Under the pieces are notes generated by a model. That model had not been told where the DNA came from and did no database searches. It was given only the letters and a program-made list of their open reading frames with translations. Shown here piece by piece: positions 24,241 to 35,037 of a stretch of 64,000 nt of DNA. The position numbers and the translations under genes were made by a program. Location of the stretch: the NCBI GenBank assembly GCA_019828545.1, contig JACVRA010000056.1, positions 62,001-126,000 of the forward strand, given 5' to 3'. The DNA comes from Paracamarosporium sp. OC-R06-R3. Lineage: Eukaryota > Ascomycota > Dothideomycetes > Pleosporales > Didymosphaeriaceae. Within the stretch, counting starts at the first letter, position 1. Each line of letters starts with the position of its first letter.

Positions 24241-27200
24241 ATGCTTTCCCGCTTCAATGCAATAGCCAGTCGCTCTTCAATACCAAACAATCGTGCTCCT
24301 TTGTCTTTACGTTGCACAGCATATTACACCTTCCCACTTCGCAGCGAGCGTGCTTTTTGTCGACTCGTAGCTATGCCGCCCAAGCAGGCTACCCTTGGGT
24401 ATGTGCGGCCTTCTCAGACTATGTTAACGTGGGCGCTTCGTAATGTCCCAGGGTTGGAATCGAGCTGACGTGTTCGCCATGTAGAAAATTCTTCGGGAAG
24501 CAAAACGGAGCTGCGCCAAAGTCGCAACAGTCGAAGCTCTCATTTTCGACGAAGCCGAAGGTGGAGAAGAAAGATGTTGAGCCGAAGGATGAGCCGGAGT
24601 CCTCACCGGAGGAAGTAAAGAAGGACCTTGAACCCAAGGAGGAACCAGAATCATCGGCGGAGGCGGCGGATAAGGGAAATGGCGATACTGCTGCTGGGGT
24701 AGTAGTCAAGGAAGAGACGAACGGAGATGCTATGGAGGTCGAAAGCAGTCCTCCAATTGAGGCAGGCAAAAAGCGACAGGTTGAAGAGGAAGAAGAGGAC
24801 TCGGACGACGCACCGCCAACGAAGAGGGCGCGTGGAAGGCCAGCTAAGGCTGCACCGGCGAAAAAAGCCAAAGCTGCACCGAAGAAAGCAGAGAAGCCTG
24901 CCACAAAGGCTACCAAGAAGAGGAGGGTTGTAGAACCCGAGGAGGATGAGGAGGATGAAGAGATAGTCGCGCCAGCTAAGGTTTCCAATGGCAAGGCGAA
25001 CGAGCTGGAAAAGACACCTCCTAAAGAAGAGCCTACATCAAGTGCACAGGAGGACGATGATGTTCTAAATTCAGACGAAGAGCCTCCAGAGGTTGCAAAG
25101 AAAGCGCGAGAGAAGGTCCAGACCACGTTAAAGGGTGCTTCGCAAGGTGCAACGAAGGACCCGTACCCTGACTGGAAACCCGGTGAGCCGGTTCCGTATG
25201 CGGCGCTCTGCACCACTTTCTCAAAGATTGAGATGACAACGAAGCGATTGGAAATCCTCGCGCATTGTTCGTTGTTCTTACGCCAGGTTCTTCGTCTCAC
25301 ACCACAAGATCTGCTCCCGACAATTCTGCTCATGATAAATAAACTCGCAGCTGATTACGCTGGCATTGAACTGGGCATTGGTGAATCTCTGATTATGAAG
25401 GCCATCTCCGAAAGCACCGGACGAAGCTTGCAGCATATCAAAAGTGATCAGAATGAAATTGGTGATTTGGGTCTTGTTGCGGCAAAGAGTCGGTCAAAGC
25501 AGCCGACTATGTTTAAGCCGAAGGCTTTGACAGTTTCAGGCGTGCACAAAGGCTTAATGGCTATCGCGACCATAGAGGGACAAGGTGCTCAAGGTCGCAA
25601 GGTTGACGGAATCAAGAAATTGCTGTCTGCCGCGGATGCTCACAATGCTGGTAAAGCCGTTGATATCGAAAAAGACAAAGGCGGACCTAGTGAGGCCAAG
25701 TACATCGTACGGACACTAGAGGGCAAGCTTCGGCTAGGTCTTGCAGAGAGGACAGTAGTAGTAGCTCTTGCTCAGGCAATGAGATTCCATGAGATGTCAC
25801 AAGACGGCAAAACCCCATCGACAACAGATTTGGCCCAAGCCGAAACCACCTTGAAGTCTGTTTACAGGTAAGCGTTCGGCTGTAACATAGGGTTTTGGAA
25901 CATGCTAACGACCACTTAGTGAGCTCCCGAGTTATGAGGTCATCATCCCTGCAATGCTCGAACATGGAATCGCGAATCTGAAGGAGAACTGCCAGCTACA
26001 GCCTGGTGTTCCTCTCAAGCCTATGTTGGCAAAACCAACAAAATCCATCACGGAAGTTCTAGATCGCTTCGAAGGTAAAGACTTTACTTGCGAATACAAG
26101 TACGATGGCGAGCGAGCGCAAATACATTTTGTTGCACACGATGCTGCACTGGAGATGGCAACAGCGGTCCCTGCTGCTGGAAAGAGCGACAAGGGTGTGT
26201 CAAATATATTCTCCCGAAATTCTGAGGACCTTTCGAAGAAGTATCCGGACATCCTTGCCAAACTTCCCACGTGGGTCAAGGAAGGGACGAAAAGCTTCGT
26301 CCTGGATTGTGAGACGGTAGCTTGGGATATCGCAGAGAAGAAGGTCTTGCCTTTCCAGCAACTACAAACCCGGAAGAGGAAGGACGTTAAGGCTGAAGAT
26401 ATTACGGTCAAAGTTTGCGTCTTTGCTTTCGACATCCTCTACCTCAACGGTGAAGTATGTCGTGTCACAATCTCTATTGATTATCATGCTAACCACCACA
26501 GGCTCTCGTGAACAAGTCATTCAGAGAACGCCGAGAACACCTTGCCGAAGCCTTCAAAGCTGTAGAAGGCGAGTTTGCCTTTGCCAAATACGCTAACACC
26601 AACGAGCTTGAAGAGATTCAAATTCTACTAGAAGACTCAGTGAAGTCAGGGTGCGAAGGCCTAATGGTCAAGATGTTGGACGGACCAGAGTCCTCCTACG
26701 AACCAAGCAAACGCTCCCAGAATTGGCTCAAAGTCAAGAAAGACTACCTCGCCGGCGTCGGCGACTCTCTCGATCTCGTTGTGTTAGGTGCTTACTACGG
26801 CAAAGGCAAACGCACAAGCTGGTACGGAGCTTTCCTCCTTGCCTGTTACAACCCTGGAACTGAGAAATACGAAACCGTCTGCAACATCGGAACCGGTTTC
26901 TCAGAAGCTATCCTAGAGACACTGCACAAGCAGTTGTCAGAGATTGTCATCGATCGCCCAAAGCCTTTCTACACGCATAGTTCTGGCAACAAGGACCAGC
27001 CGGACGTCTGGTTCGAGCCGCGTTATGTGTGGGAAGTGAAGACTGCAGATTTGACGCTGAGCCCAAGGTACAAGGCTGCAGCTGATGAAGTTTCGGGCGG
27101 TGGCAAGGGCGTCAGTTTGAGGTTTCCCCGATTCATCAAGGAGAGAGAAGATAAGAAACCCGATATGGCGAGTACAAGTCGTATGATTGCGGACATGTAC

Positions 27201-27263
27201 TCAAGGCAAGAGAGTGTGACTAAGAACAAAGGCCCGAGTGTGGATGACGACTTCGAGTATTAA
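24241..27263 (+). CDS. CDC9: DNA ligase I (Cdc9), with alternative upstream start
   Basis: Four exons (24241-24398, 24485-25867, 25920-26454, 26502-27263) have introns of 86, 52 and 47 nt. From the ATG at 24373 the product is 901 aa and begins with the PCNA-binding box QATLGKFF at residues 5-12. An acidic/basic disordered region follows, then the ligase N-terminal domain (about 215-470), the adenylation domain with KYDGER (Lys530 in the short form) and the OB-fold domain. ATP-dependent ligase I seals Okazaki fragments and repair nicks. A second in-frame ATG at 24241, with no stop between, adds 44 residues rich in Arg, Ser and Leu with one acidic residue, as expected of a mitochondrial leader. 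Yeast CDC9 likewise makes nuclear and mitochondrial forms from two starts. Enzyme identity is certain; use of the upstream start is inferred. Confidence 0.92.
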
Positions 27264-28684
27264 AATATGAACATAAGCATAGGGTTGTATAGCTGGATTT
27301 GCAGGCTTTTCGAGATACGGTTCGTGGAATTGGACCTCGTTCAGCACCTCGTATTGATGAGCGTGTTGGAATACAATGAACAGAGATCTTCTTGGCTTAG
27401 TCCTTGATGTCGTATTTCGAACCTTATTTTGAGTCTCGACAAGCCGGGTGTGCACACCCGTCTCCTTTACGCAAGGGTCTGCCCCGCCTTAACACGAACC
27501 CGCACCCCATCTCTGCATAAAGTTTACTGAAATACGCTAATGTATGTAAGTGAATCGTGTGTACACGATCTTGTTGATCGGTCGCTCAGGTCTGCTTGTC
27601 TCCGCTTATCTCTGCCTTGTGCCATCATCACAGGACCAGAAGGCTTGTGCTTGCATATCTGGAGATATCACGGTAGTTCAGAAAGCCCATGTCCGTCTTG
27701 GACTGCAGCATGTGCCTTCTTACTCAGACTCGGGACGTGGTCCGTCAGCGGCTCTCTGTACTCTATACCGATGCATTTAACAAGCCTACCAGGCACCCAG
27801 TACGAAGCATATGGAAAGCGCCATAGATCAAGCAGACCCGAATTTATAACGCCATGCTCTTCTGAAATTCATCTACGCTGGCTATAGTGCTTCGTCGAAG
27901 CACTCTTATGACGTAGTGAATCTGTTAGATCATCTTTGGAGTTCTGAATAAACATCTGTTTTAGTTGATTTGGCTGGTGAGGGTGAACTTGACGAGAATG
28001 TCAGTTCATCCATGATAAGTGAGAATATTGTTCAGATGTCCAAAGAAGTTAGTAGTCATGATGAAGACTCGGCCCTAGCGATGACTTTACAAGACCTGCA
28101 TATTGCGACCGACATGCCTCAGCTCACCTCTCAGAAATATTTGTTGAAATGCAATTTTAGTTTTTAGAACGCAGCTCGTAACAGGTGATCAGCTTTTCGT
28201 CTTTTCCTGTCCAAAAGATAGGAACGAGTGTGTCTATACCCCAGTTCTCGACCAACGAAGTCCCGCTTTCGAAAGTATAGAAACTACATACCGATTTTGT
28301 GTGTGAAGACATATTGAACTTGACCCACAAAAGTAAAAGCAAGACGCACTTTTATTTTAGTCCGTGTGATTGAGACTGCCAGGAACTGGATTGTTATCGT
28401 ATATGAATTGTGGTTTATGAAGCGGCTGAATGGTGCTGAGTGATGGGCCGGCCTATAGAAATTGGTTGCCATCTCTAAGTTCCTCGAGTTACTCGTTATA
28501 TACATCAAGAACCGGTTCATAATCGGGCCTTGAACTTGTTTGACGATCGATTTATAATTCTTTGAATGGGTCTTGGGGTTTCTCTGATGACCACTGATAG
28601 AAACCCATCGTTTAGCGGCACAGTTAGGTTAGGCTGCAACTTGTGGCCCCCTGCTACATCCACGCATTGAGAACGGACCCCCAA
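27264..28684. other. Convergent spacer between ligase and coiled-coil genes
   Basis: Both flanking genes end here. The plus strand contains an acidic open frame ending at 28167 whose first ATG-led part is only a few dozen residues long. It resembles no known family and could be a remnant or chance. Nothing else was recognised. Confidence 0.4.
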
Positions 28685-31147
28685 TCACTCATCCCACCTT
28701 CTCAACCCCATCTCTCGCCAAACCTTCCCCTTCCAGCCATTAACACCGTGACCATTCTTGATTCCTTCACCCAAGAGTCCCAGCCTCTTAGCCTCATCAT
28801 GCTCCGCCGATGTAGCTACTTCACTCGCCCACTTCTTCCCCTCCCATATCTCCCAGGTACTCTTCTTCTGCGACTCTCTACCTTTCCCCCTACGTGGCGG
28901 ATACCATCTTCCCATTTTCCACTCTCTCAAACTTTCAGTGAGCCTTTCCTCCGCTTCTTTCAGCTCCCTTGCAGCATCTTGCTTTCGCCGAAACTCTGCC
29001 ATGGCGATTTCTCGCTTTTTGACTAGCTCCACGTTGTTCCATTGTGGCAGGTGGAACATTTGATCTGCTGCTTTGTCGAAGAGAACACGAGGCAGAGGCG
29101 TTGGTCCGTACCTAAGTGTCTCAACCTCTTCCACGAGCTGCTGCTTCTCGTCTGTGGCATTCTCGATGCCCTTTTCAAGCAAGCGTTTCTCTCTTCTCAA
29201 ACTCTCTAGCAGCTCCGTAGTTTCCTCAAGAACCTTCTGCCGTGTCTCAAGCTTGTGCAATAATCCGATGACCTTTAGCGCATCAGGGTCATCCTCTGTT
29301 GGCATGAGTTGGTGATAGGCTAAAATCGTATTCTGCATCTCTATCCTCATCTCCTGTAGCGCCATCTCTTCCGCAACACTGTGTTGTTCAAGCATTAATT
29401 TTCGCTGCTTATACTCCTCCTGCCATTTTTTTGCTTGGAGCGTCGAAGTTGCGAGCTGGGCTTGCAAAAAGTGAGCGGTATCACGATGGTATGTTACAGA
29501 GTTTCTGAGCGCCTTGACTTCGCGCTCAAGGTTGGGAACGTAGGCATTCAGCTTTTTGACGGAGGTCTTGAGATGAGCAATTTCATTTTCTTGCGAAGCG
29601 ACGATTTTCTTTTGACGGGTAAAGACTGGGTGCCAGGAGGGTGTGTCGGTTCCTGTAGCGAGGGCATCGTGGACTTGTTTAGCTTGTAAGGCTTGCTCGA
29701 GATCTTTGATTCTATAGGCTTGTGACTTGTTACGTCGGAGGACTTCCCGAAGTTTGTTTCCAAGAGAGTCGTTAGTTGAAGTGGCTTGCAAGGCTTCCTC
29801 TAATTGTCTGATTCGCTTGACTTGCGCTTCGTTGGTTCTTGATGCGTCTTCCAGCTCTCGGATCTTCCGTGCCTGTTTTTTACGTACGAGCTCGTTCTCG
29901 TGATTATTTGCCTTGAGCTCCTCGCTGATTGTATACAAAGATGCTTCCAATGCACTGATTGTCTGCTTCTGGTTGTTAGACGCATTGTCGAATTCATGTT
30001 CCCTATCCCCATAAATTTTAATCATCTCGTTAGCCACCCTCAATCCCTCAGCTTGTTCTTCGTGCTTCGTAAGAAGGTCATCCCGATGATGTTGCAAGTC
30101 CGCATTCTTAAGCTCCAATGTCTGGATCCGATTTTCATAGCAATCGATTAACTCAACAATCATGTGTCTCGTCCCATTAACATCCACCGGAAAAGCCCCA
30201 TCTTGTCTGAGAACATCCTTGTATGAGTGCAACCTGCGCACCTTGTGAAAATCTTCCTGAAGACTTAAAAGATGCTGACAAGTTATGCGAAGCGTATGAC
30301 GTAGGTCTTCGGTTTCACTTTTTGGCGTCGAGGCTTGTGTTCGTGCCCTTTTTCGTTGTTGTTTCTGTAAGCCAAGCGGTTTTCTTGTGGGCTTGTCGGG
30401 TTCGTGTAACTGGGTTATCTTTTGCCAACCCGGTCTCATGACTTTTCCCTGCTCCGCAGATCCCTTGAGACTTGGTGGATATAGTTCGATGACGTTGTGT
30501 TCAAGGCTATTGTTCATTTCGTCTTGATATGGCTCAGCAACTTCAGGATAATCTGGGGTGCTACTCGTCGGATATTCCAGACTGGTTCTTCTGTTGGAGG
30601 ATTCACTGTTTGTTCCATCTCGACAAGGAAGACAAGTTTCTGCAACCTGAGCTGACTCACCAAACAAGCGGTGAATCTCTGCGCTGTCTAGAGAAGAAAC
30701 TGGCGAAAGACCTGGAGGAGAACGATCTGGACTGTATTGGCTGTGTGTAGAGCTGATCCGGGATGCCGGACCGCATTCATTAGAAGCTCCATAGTTATGA
30801 TTAAGATTTCCCTCATATGCTTGCCGACCGCTCACCATGTATAGCGAGCTTCTCTTGTATATTGGTCTCTCATACTGGCTGGCTCCAGGGATAAATTTGG
30901 GATCCAGTTTCGAATCGACTTTAGGCCCGACATGATCATAGCTTATGCGGCTTCCCTTCTGTTGTCGAGGTGGTTGTTTCCTTGAGTTCGCTGAATTCTT
31001 CCGAGCTGGAGACCCAGGACGATCGTTTGGTTCTCTGTGGGAAGTAGTCGTCGATGTGGAGGCGGAATCGTTCGCGTTTTCTCCTCCTTTTTCGTGAAGG
31101 CGTCCTGCGCCGTTCTTGTCTCGTGAGAGAGGGCGTCTTGCTACCAT
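28685..31147 (-). CDS. Large coiled-coil protein of unknown function
   Basis: A single uninterrupted exon encodes 820 aa from a true ATG. The first 280 residues or so are Ser/Pro/Arg-rich and probably disordered. From about 280 to 690 the sequence is dominated by heptad-like coiled coil with long Glu/Lys/Leu/Gln-rich runs (for example RKIRELEDASRTNEAQVKRIRQL in a series of similar segments). A basic Trp-containing C terminus follows (WKMGRWYPPRRGKG, WEIWEGKKWASE). There is no catalytic motif, signal peptide or membrane segment. Such architecture suits a scaffold, spindle-pole or cytoskeletal protein, but no family was recognised. It has the length and composition of a real gene, unlike the antisense shadows. 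Confidence 0.75.
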   Translation of the reverse strand: MVARRPLSRDKNGAGRLHEKGGENANDSASTSTTTSHREPNDRPGSPARKNSANSRKQPPRQQKGSRISYDHVGPKVDSKLDPKFIPGASQYERPIYKRSSLYMVSGRQAYEGNLNHNYGASNECGPASRISSTHSQYSPDRSPPGLSPVSSLDSAEIHRLFGESAQVAETCLPCRDGTNSESSNRRTSLEYPTSSTPDYPEVAEPYQDEMNNSLEHNVIELYPPSLKGSAEQGKVMRPGWQKITQLHEPDKPTRKPLGLQKQQRKRARTQASTPKSETEDLRHTLRITCQHLLSLQEDFHKVRRLHSYKDVLRQDGAFPVDVNGTRHMIVELIDCYENRIQTLELKNADLQHHRDDLLTKHEEQAEGLRVANEMIKIYGDREHEFDNASNNQKQTISALEASLYTISEELKANNHENELVRKKQARKIRELEDASRTNEAQVKRIRQLEEALQATSTNDSLGNKLREVLRRNKSQAYRIKDLEQALQAKQVHDALATGTDTPSWHPVFTRQKKIVASQENEIAHLKTSVKKLNAYVPNLEREVKALRNSVTYHRDTAHFLQAQLATSTLQAKKWQEEYKQRKLMLEQHSVAEEMALQEMRIEMQNTILAYHQLMPTEDDPDALKVIGLLHKLETRQKVLEETTELLESLRREKRLLEKGIENATDEKQQLVEEVETLRYGPTPLPRVLFDKAADQMFHLPQWNNVELVKKREIAMAEFRRKQDAARELKEAEERLTESLREWKMGRWYPPRRGKGRESQKKSTWEIWEGKKWASEVATSAEHDEAKRLGLLGEGIKNGHGVNGWKGKVWREMGLRRWDE

Positions 31148-32520
31148 GTTTCTTTGTTCTGAAACGAAGATATATACATATTAAAATTATCCTTAAAGTT
31201 ATTAGATACATAAAATGTAAGTCGATTTCAGGGTTGTATTTGCTAATTTTCCATATGAGACATGATATGACAGATCGCAGTTGGGGAAAGGCATAGCATA
31301 AGCCACAAGCATTATTGTGAAACTTCACTTGGCTACTGTCGCGGGTCTCATTGTTAAGACAAAATGATTGTAAACACATAATGAGACAATAGGGGCACAC
31401 CACTCGTGCTACCTTACAATGACATCTCTTTATTCTATTGTATAGCTGCGCCGTTCATTGTTCTGTACCACGCGCACGTGTAAGTGATCTCAAACTAGTG
31501 GATCAGGTACCGGATCTTCGCGCTCTGTCATAGTACGAGTAGTGGGCCAAAGCAGCTGAATCATTCATCAGAGGAAATAATGGATCAGCCAATTACCAAA
31601 GGCAACCCCTCTTTGCTAGCATCTGTTCGGTCCAGATTCGGCCCGTCTCACACGTGATGGACGTCGCAACTAACTTTACCCTTTGGATGTACTTGGCACG
31701 CTGCTTTAATGGGCTCACCGTGTATACGATCCAGAATAGGAAGCAGGTAATGAAGAGTCAAAGCTGACATGAATAGCTTTCGTTGAACCAGGTCTTTGGG
31801 AGGACGCGCTACAGCAGGCTAAGTCAAAAGCTTAACACTGCCCTGTGCAGGATGCATGTAATCCGAGACACCCATGCCCCTGAGGCAGGGCTGAAGTTGT
31901 CGATTCTGTACCGACCGCAGAATTCGGGCGATATTCAATGCATAATCCCCTAGCCAACGTAAGAGGCTTTACGTATAGGCCACCAGGGTCGAGCTGAGTC
32001 TTTGATGGCTGGTACGTTTTGATGGAATGGATATCTCATCTCGAAAGAGCCGAGGATCTATGAAAGCAAGAAAATCCCTCAGGCTACGGTATGCTAGAAA
32101 GCACCGTAAGAGTATGGTCAAGCTTGCACGCGCTGCCGCCCCCAACCCATTAACTGAAACATGCATGCTCGCAATGTCACATTGCTCTCACCGATCCGCG
32201 GAGAGCGACGTGGGAATTACGCCACTTTACCTGCCCCCCTCAGTATGCCTCTAGCGTACCTTGCGGGGCTCCAGGGCCGTTGAGACTAACATCGTGTCTA
32301 TACTAATCAGCCGATTGCTCCTCAAACGAAACCACTCGAATGATTGCAGTTGGACTCATAAGTTTTTGATCGCCGAACAGTTCAATCCGTAATCAGCACG
32401 AAGTGCCAGTTGCGCAGGCGGTCTAGGTATATCCATGCACTGTTGAAGGCGTCCATGCGCGAGTCACCCCTTGGCGAACTTTTCTAATTGGATCCGACTT
32501 GCGATGGGCGTCTGTTGTCG

Positions 32521-32686
32521 CAACATGTCTCCTACTCAATTGGCTATAGAGGTTTGGTGGTCTGTGTGCGGGCGCGTTTAAACAATGTGGGATGCAAGCC
32601 GTCGCATGTTGCCCCTACTTAATTGGCTACAAAAGATAGTCAGGCCGTGTGCATGCGCGTTTAACAATGTGAGGGATTCGAGCCGT
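32521..32686. repeat. Two-copy 83-bp degenerate tandem repeat
   Basis: CTACTCAATTGGCTA (32532) recurs as CTACTTAATTGGCTA (32615), and GCGCGTTTA at 32572 recurs at 32655, both exactly 83 bp apart. Many of the differences between the copies are C/T or G/A transitions. Confidence 0.75.
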
Positions 32687-34423
32687 GCGAGGCTGGTGAC
32701 GGACCTTAGTCTAGAGCATTACGAGGTGAAGTGCAATGTGCTGGTCAGCCTCACGCGCGGGCCTCCCGTGGTGGTCGAAGTCAACCATGGTTGAGATGTT
32801 CGGCGATAGGGAACTCACTCTGCCAAGTGTTGCGGAATTCCTGAAGTCGATATGCCACGTGCAATGATTCGATCGTCCACTCAAGTGGCTTGAACTTTGA
32901 AGGGGTACAGGATCGGACGAATCAGAGAGGTGTGGCAGATGCAGGTGACTTTGGCACTACCCGGACAAATGGTCCCTGCGAAGGTAGCTAGACGAAAAAC
33001 CCAAAGTTGGGCTTGCTGTGTGACTTCGGAATCCACGGAATTAGATTTAGTCGCGTCTTGAATAGGCGAGAAGTGGGTGAAGTTGAGCGTCGGGCGGTAC
33101 CCTTGTAGCGTACTTTTCTCGAGAGAACCGATACCGAAGATCGTTACGGCACGGAAGTGCCGACATGAGCTTAGCGGTAGGGCTGGCCATTGGAGGTACC
33201 ATGCTACTGAGATTGCCAAGGTCATGGTTGCGCTTGGCGATCAATGGGATTTGCAGATGGAGCTGTACAGTGACAGCTCTGGACGCCGGTCTGAGCGAGT
33301 CGCCTCTCATGGCTCTCAGTTAGAGACGCACCTTGTGTTAGGTGCTGCGGCACCGTAATTGGTTTGTGCAGGCCTGAAAGGTTGCCCTTCCATCAATAAA
33401 GTCTGCAATCTGCTTCAACAACAACTGCGGTAATGTCCCTAAGCGAACGCAGGCCAAAACGGTATACTCGCTTCCTAAATCTAAGTTCCGCTGTTTGGCA
33501 AAACTCTGGTTACACGACGTCGAAGAGGTGTTTGGCTGTCATTCTATGTGAGGTTAGCGTGCATTCCTGACGTTGCGCCAAATAGGAGAACCAGATCGGC
33601 CGGAAGCAAGCGAGCTTTGGCTGCATGCAACCTGCAGCGACTTGCAGCGAGACTGCAAAATTTCCGGCGTCATTGCGATAGTAGTTGTTACAGTTTCACG
33701 CTAGCGGTCTTTATAGCGGTGATGTCGACGTACTGTCGAGACATTTGTGCTGCCAAGACCGAAGAAGTGAATTCAAATGCCATTCATGTGCCATGGGCCG
33801 CTTCGTATCATCATGCGGCGCGATGAGATCAGGCTGCCGCCACAGGAGGGGTAGCAAACCAAGTGGTCGGGTTGGGTGAGTGCCTGCATTAGATCCCCAC
33901 CCACCGCAATCGTATGAGGTCGTGGAGTCCTCCATGTCCGGTCTTCTCCGAATTGTAAAGCCGCTATAACTAGACAATCTTCAATGGCTGCCATGGCGAC
34001 AGCGCGTGACGAAGAGGGATGGGTGGCGTTGATCGTTTATTGCTTCTTTTGCGGCGTAGGGGTGGGTTGGCCGTTTGCAACCATCCGGTCAACACGACAC
34101 CCAATACCCCGGACCCAGCAACGGCGGAGCGTGCAACAGACTAAAGTCCGATCGTTTAGATGCAGCTGCTAAACCAGAGGACGTAGTCTTGCCAAAAGCA
34201 GCGTCAGATGCTAGATGTGGTGAAGCCTCAGAAGCCCACACGCATCCGGTCTCCTTTGTCCGTTCCCAGCGAGAAGGTACACTACACGCTACGAGAGCAG
34301 AGATACTCGAGCCTCAGACGACGCTACAAATAGCTCTTGAGTACTCATCAGCAGACAAAGAACCGCTGCCTGTTCATTTGCCTCCTCGCGATTTCGCGAG
34401 CGGCTCTCTTTCGATAAAGAAGC

Positions 34424-34537
34424 GCGCGAAACCACCGAAACCGAAGGGCGTCTTCACAACGCGTCTTCTCGTTCAGCATCGTGCAAAACCATCGAAACCG
34501 AAAGGCGACTTCACAACGCGCTTTCTCGTTCAGCATA
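34424..34537. repeat. Two-copy 57-bp tandem repeat
   Basis: Copies at 34424-34480 and 34481-34537 differ at about ten positions, mostly transitions. The 57-bp period is a multiple of three. On the plus strand both copies translate as a 19-residue unit of the form AKPxKPKGxFTTRxLVQH inside an open frame that ends at 34587. The minus strand is open too. No ATG clearly starts the plus-strand frame, so I do not call it a gene. Confidence 0.8.
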
Positions 34538-35037
34538 GTGAAGATTTGTTGCGCTTGCTGTTCTTTGTTTACTTGACTTTCTTATAAGTTTCCGCCTCAA
34601 ACACGTTGTCCAAATTGTTTGAATGGGAAACAAGTAGTTGTACCGGCAAGGAGCAAGCATTTGCGACTGGTTCGTCTCCACAGTTTTCTCCAATCTCCCA
34701 TGTCCAATTGCGACACAAGCAAACCCGACACACGTAGCAGCGCTTCGCATCTAAGACTGACATAATTTCCCAGAAACAGCTCTGAGTCAGACAGATCGAA
34801 CGGAATCCATCCTAGAGGCACAAAAGAAGACGTAGCGAGTCCTTGTGGGTTTGTCTCATTCCTGTCAAGGTCGAGAGTGGGATCCGTTGCTGTAAAGAAA
34901 CCAAACGTACGTTTTGCGACGCGGTCGATTTTCTGGAACAAGGAGCCTTACGCGCTGTGCGCTTCGTTGTATCGGAAGGTGGCATCCAAGAGGCAGTTTT
35001 GCGTGGCACCAGTGGTTAGTTACGACCCTTGGTCATC

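Larger units (their letters stand above)
31148..35037. other. Gene-poor 3.9-kb region with degenerate repeats
   Basis: No conserved gene was recognised. The region carries an 83-bp tandem duplication and a 57-bp tandem duplication (listed separately) and several short open frames without family resemblance. A+T content looks higher than in the neighbouring genes in parts (about 31150-31300). This is compatible with decayed repeats, but no transposon ends or transposase fragments were identified. Confidence 0.45.

Noticed and set aside
27970..28167. Acidic plus-strand frame as a gene
   Set aside because: Its nominal start is not an ATG, it is short, and no adjoining exons could be identified.
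33984..34172. 62-aa plus-strand frame as start of a gene covering the 57-bp repeats
   Set aside because: Linking it to the repeat-bearing frame needs an unsupported intron; no homology seen.
32521..34537. Possible CRISPR-like array from spaced repeats
   Set aside because: Only two tandem copies each of 83 and 57 bp, without spacer structure, in a clearly eukaryotic genome.
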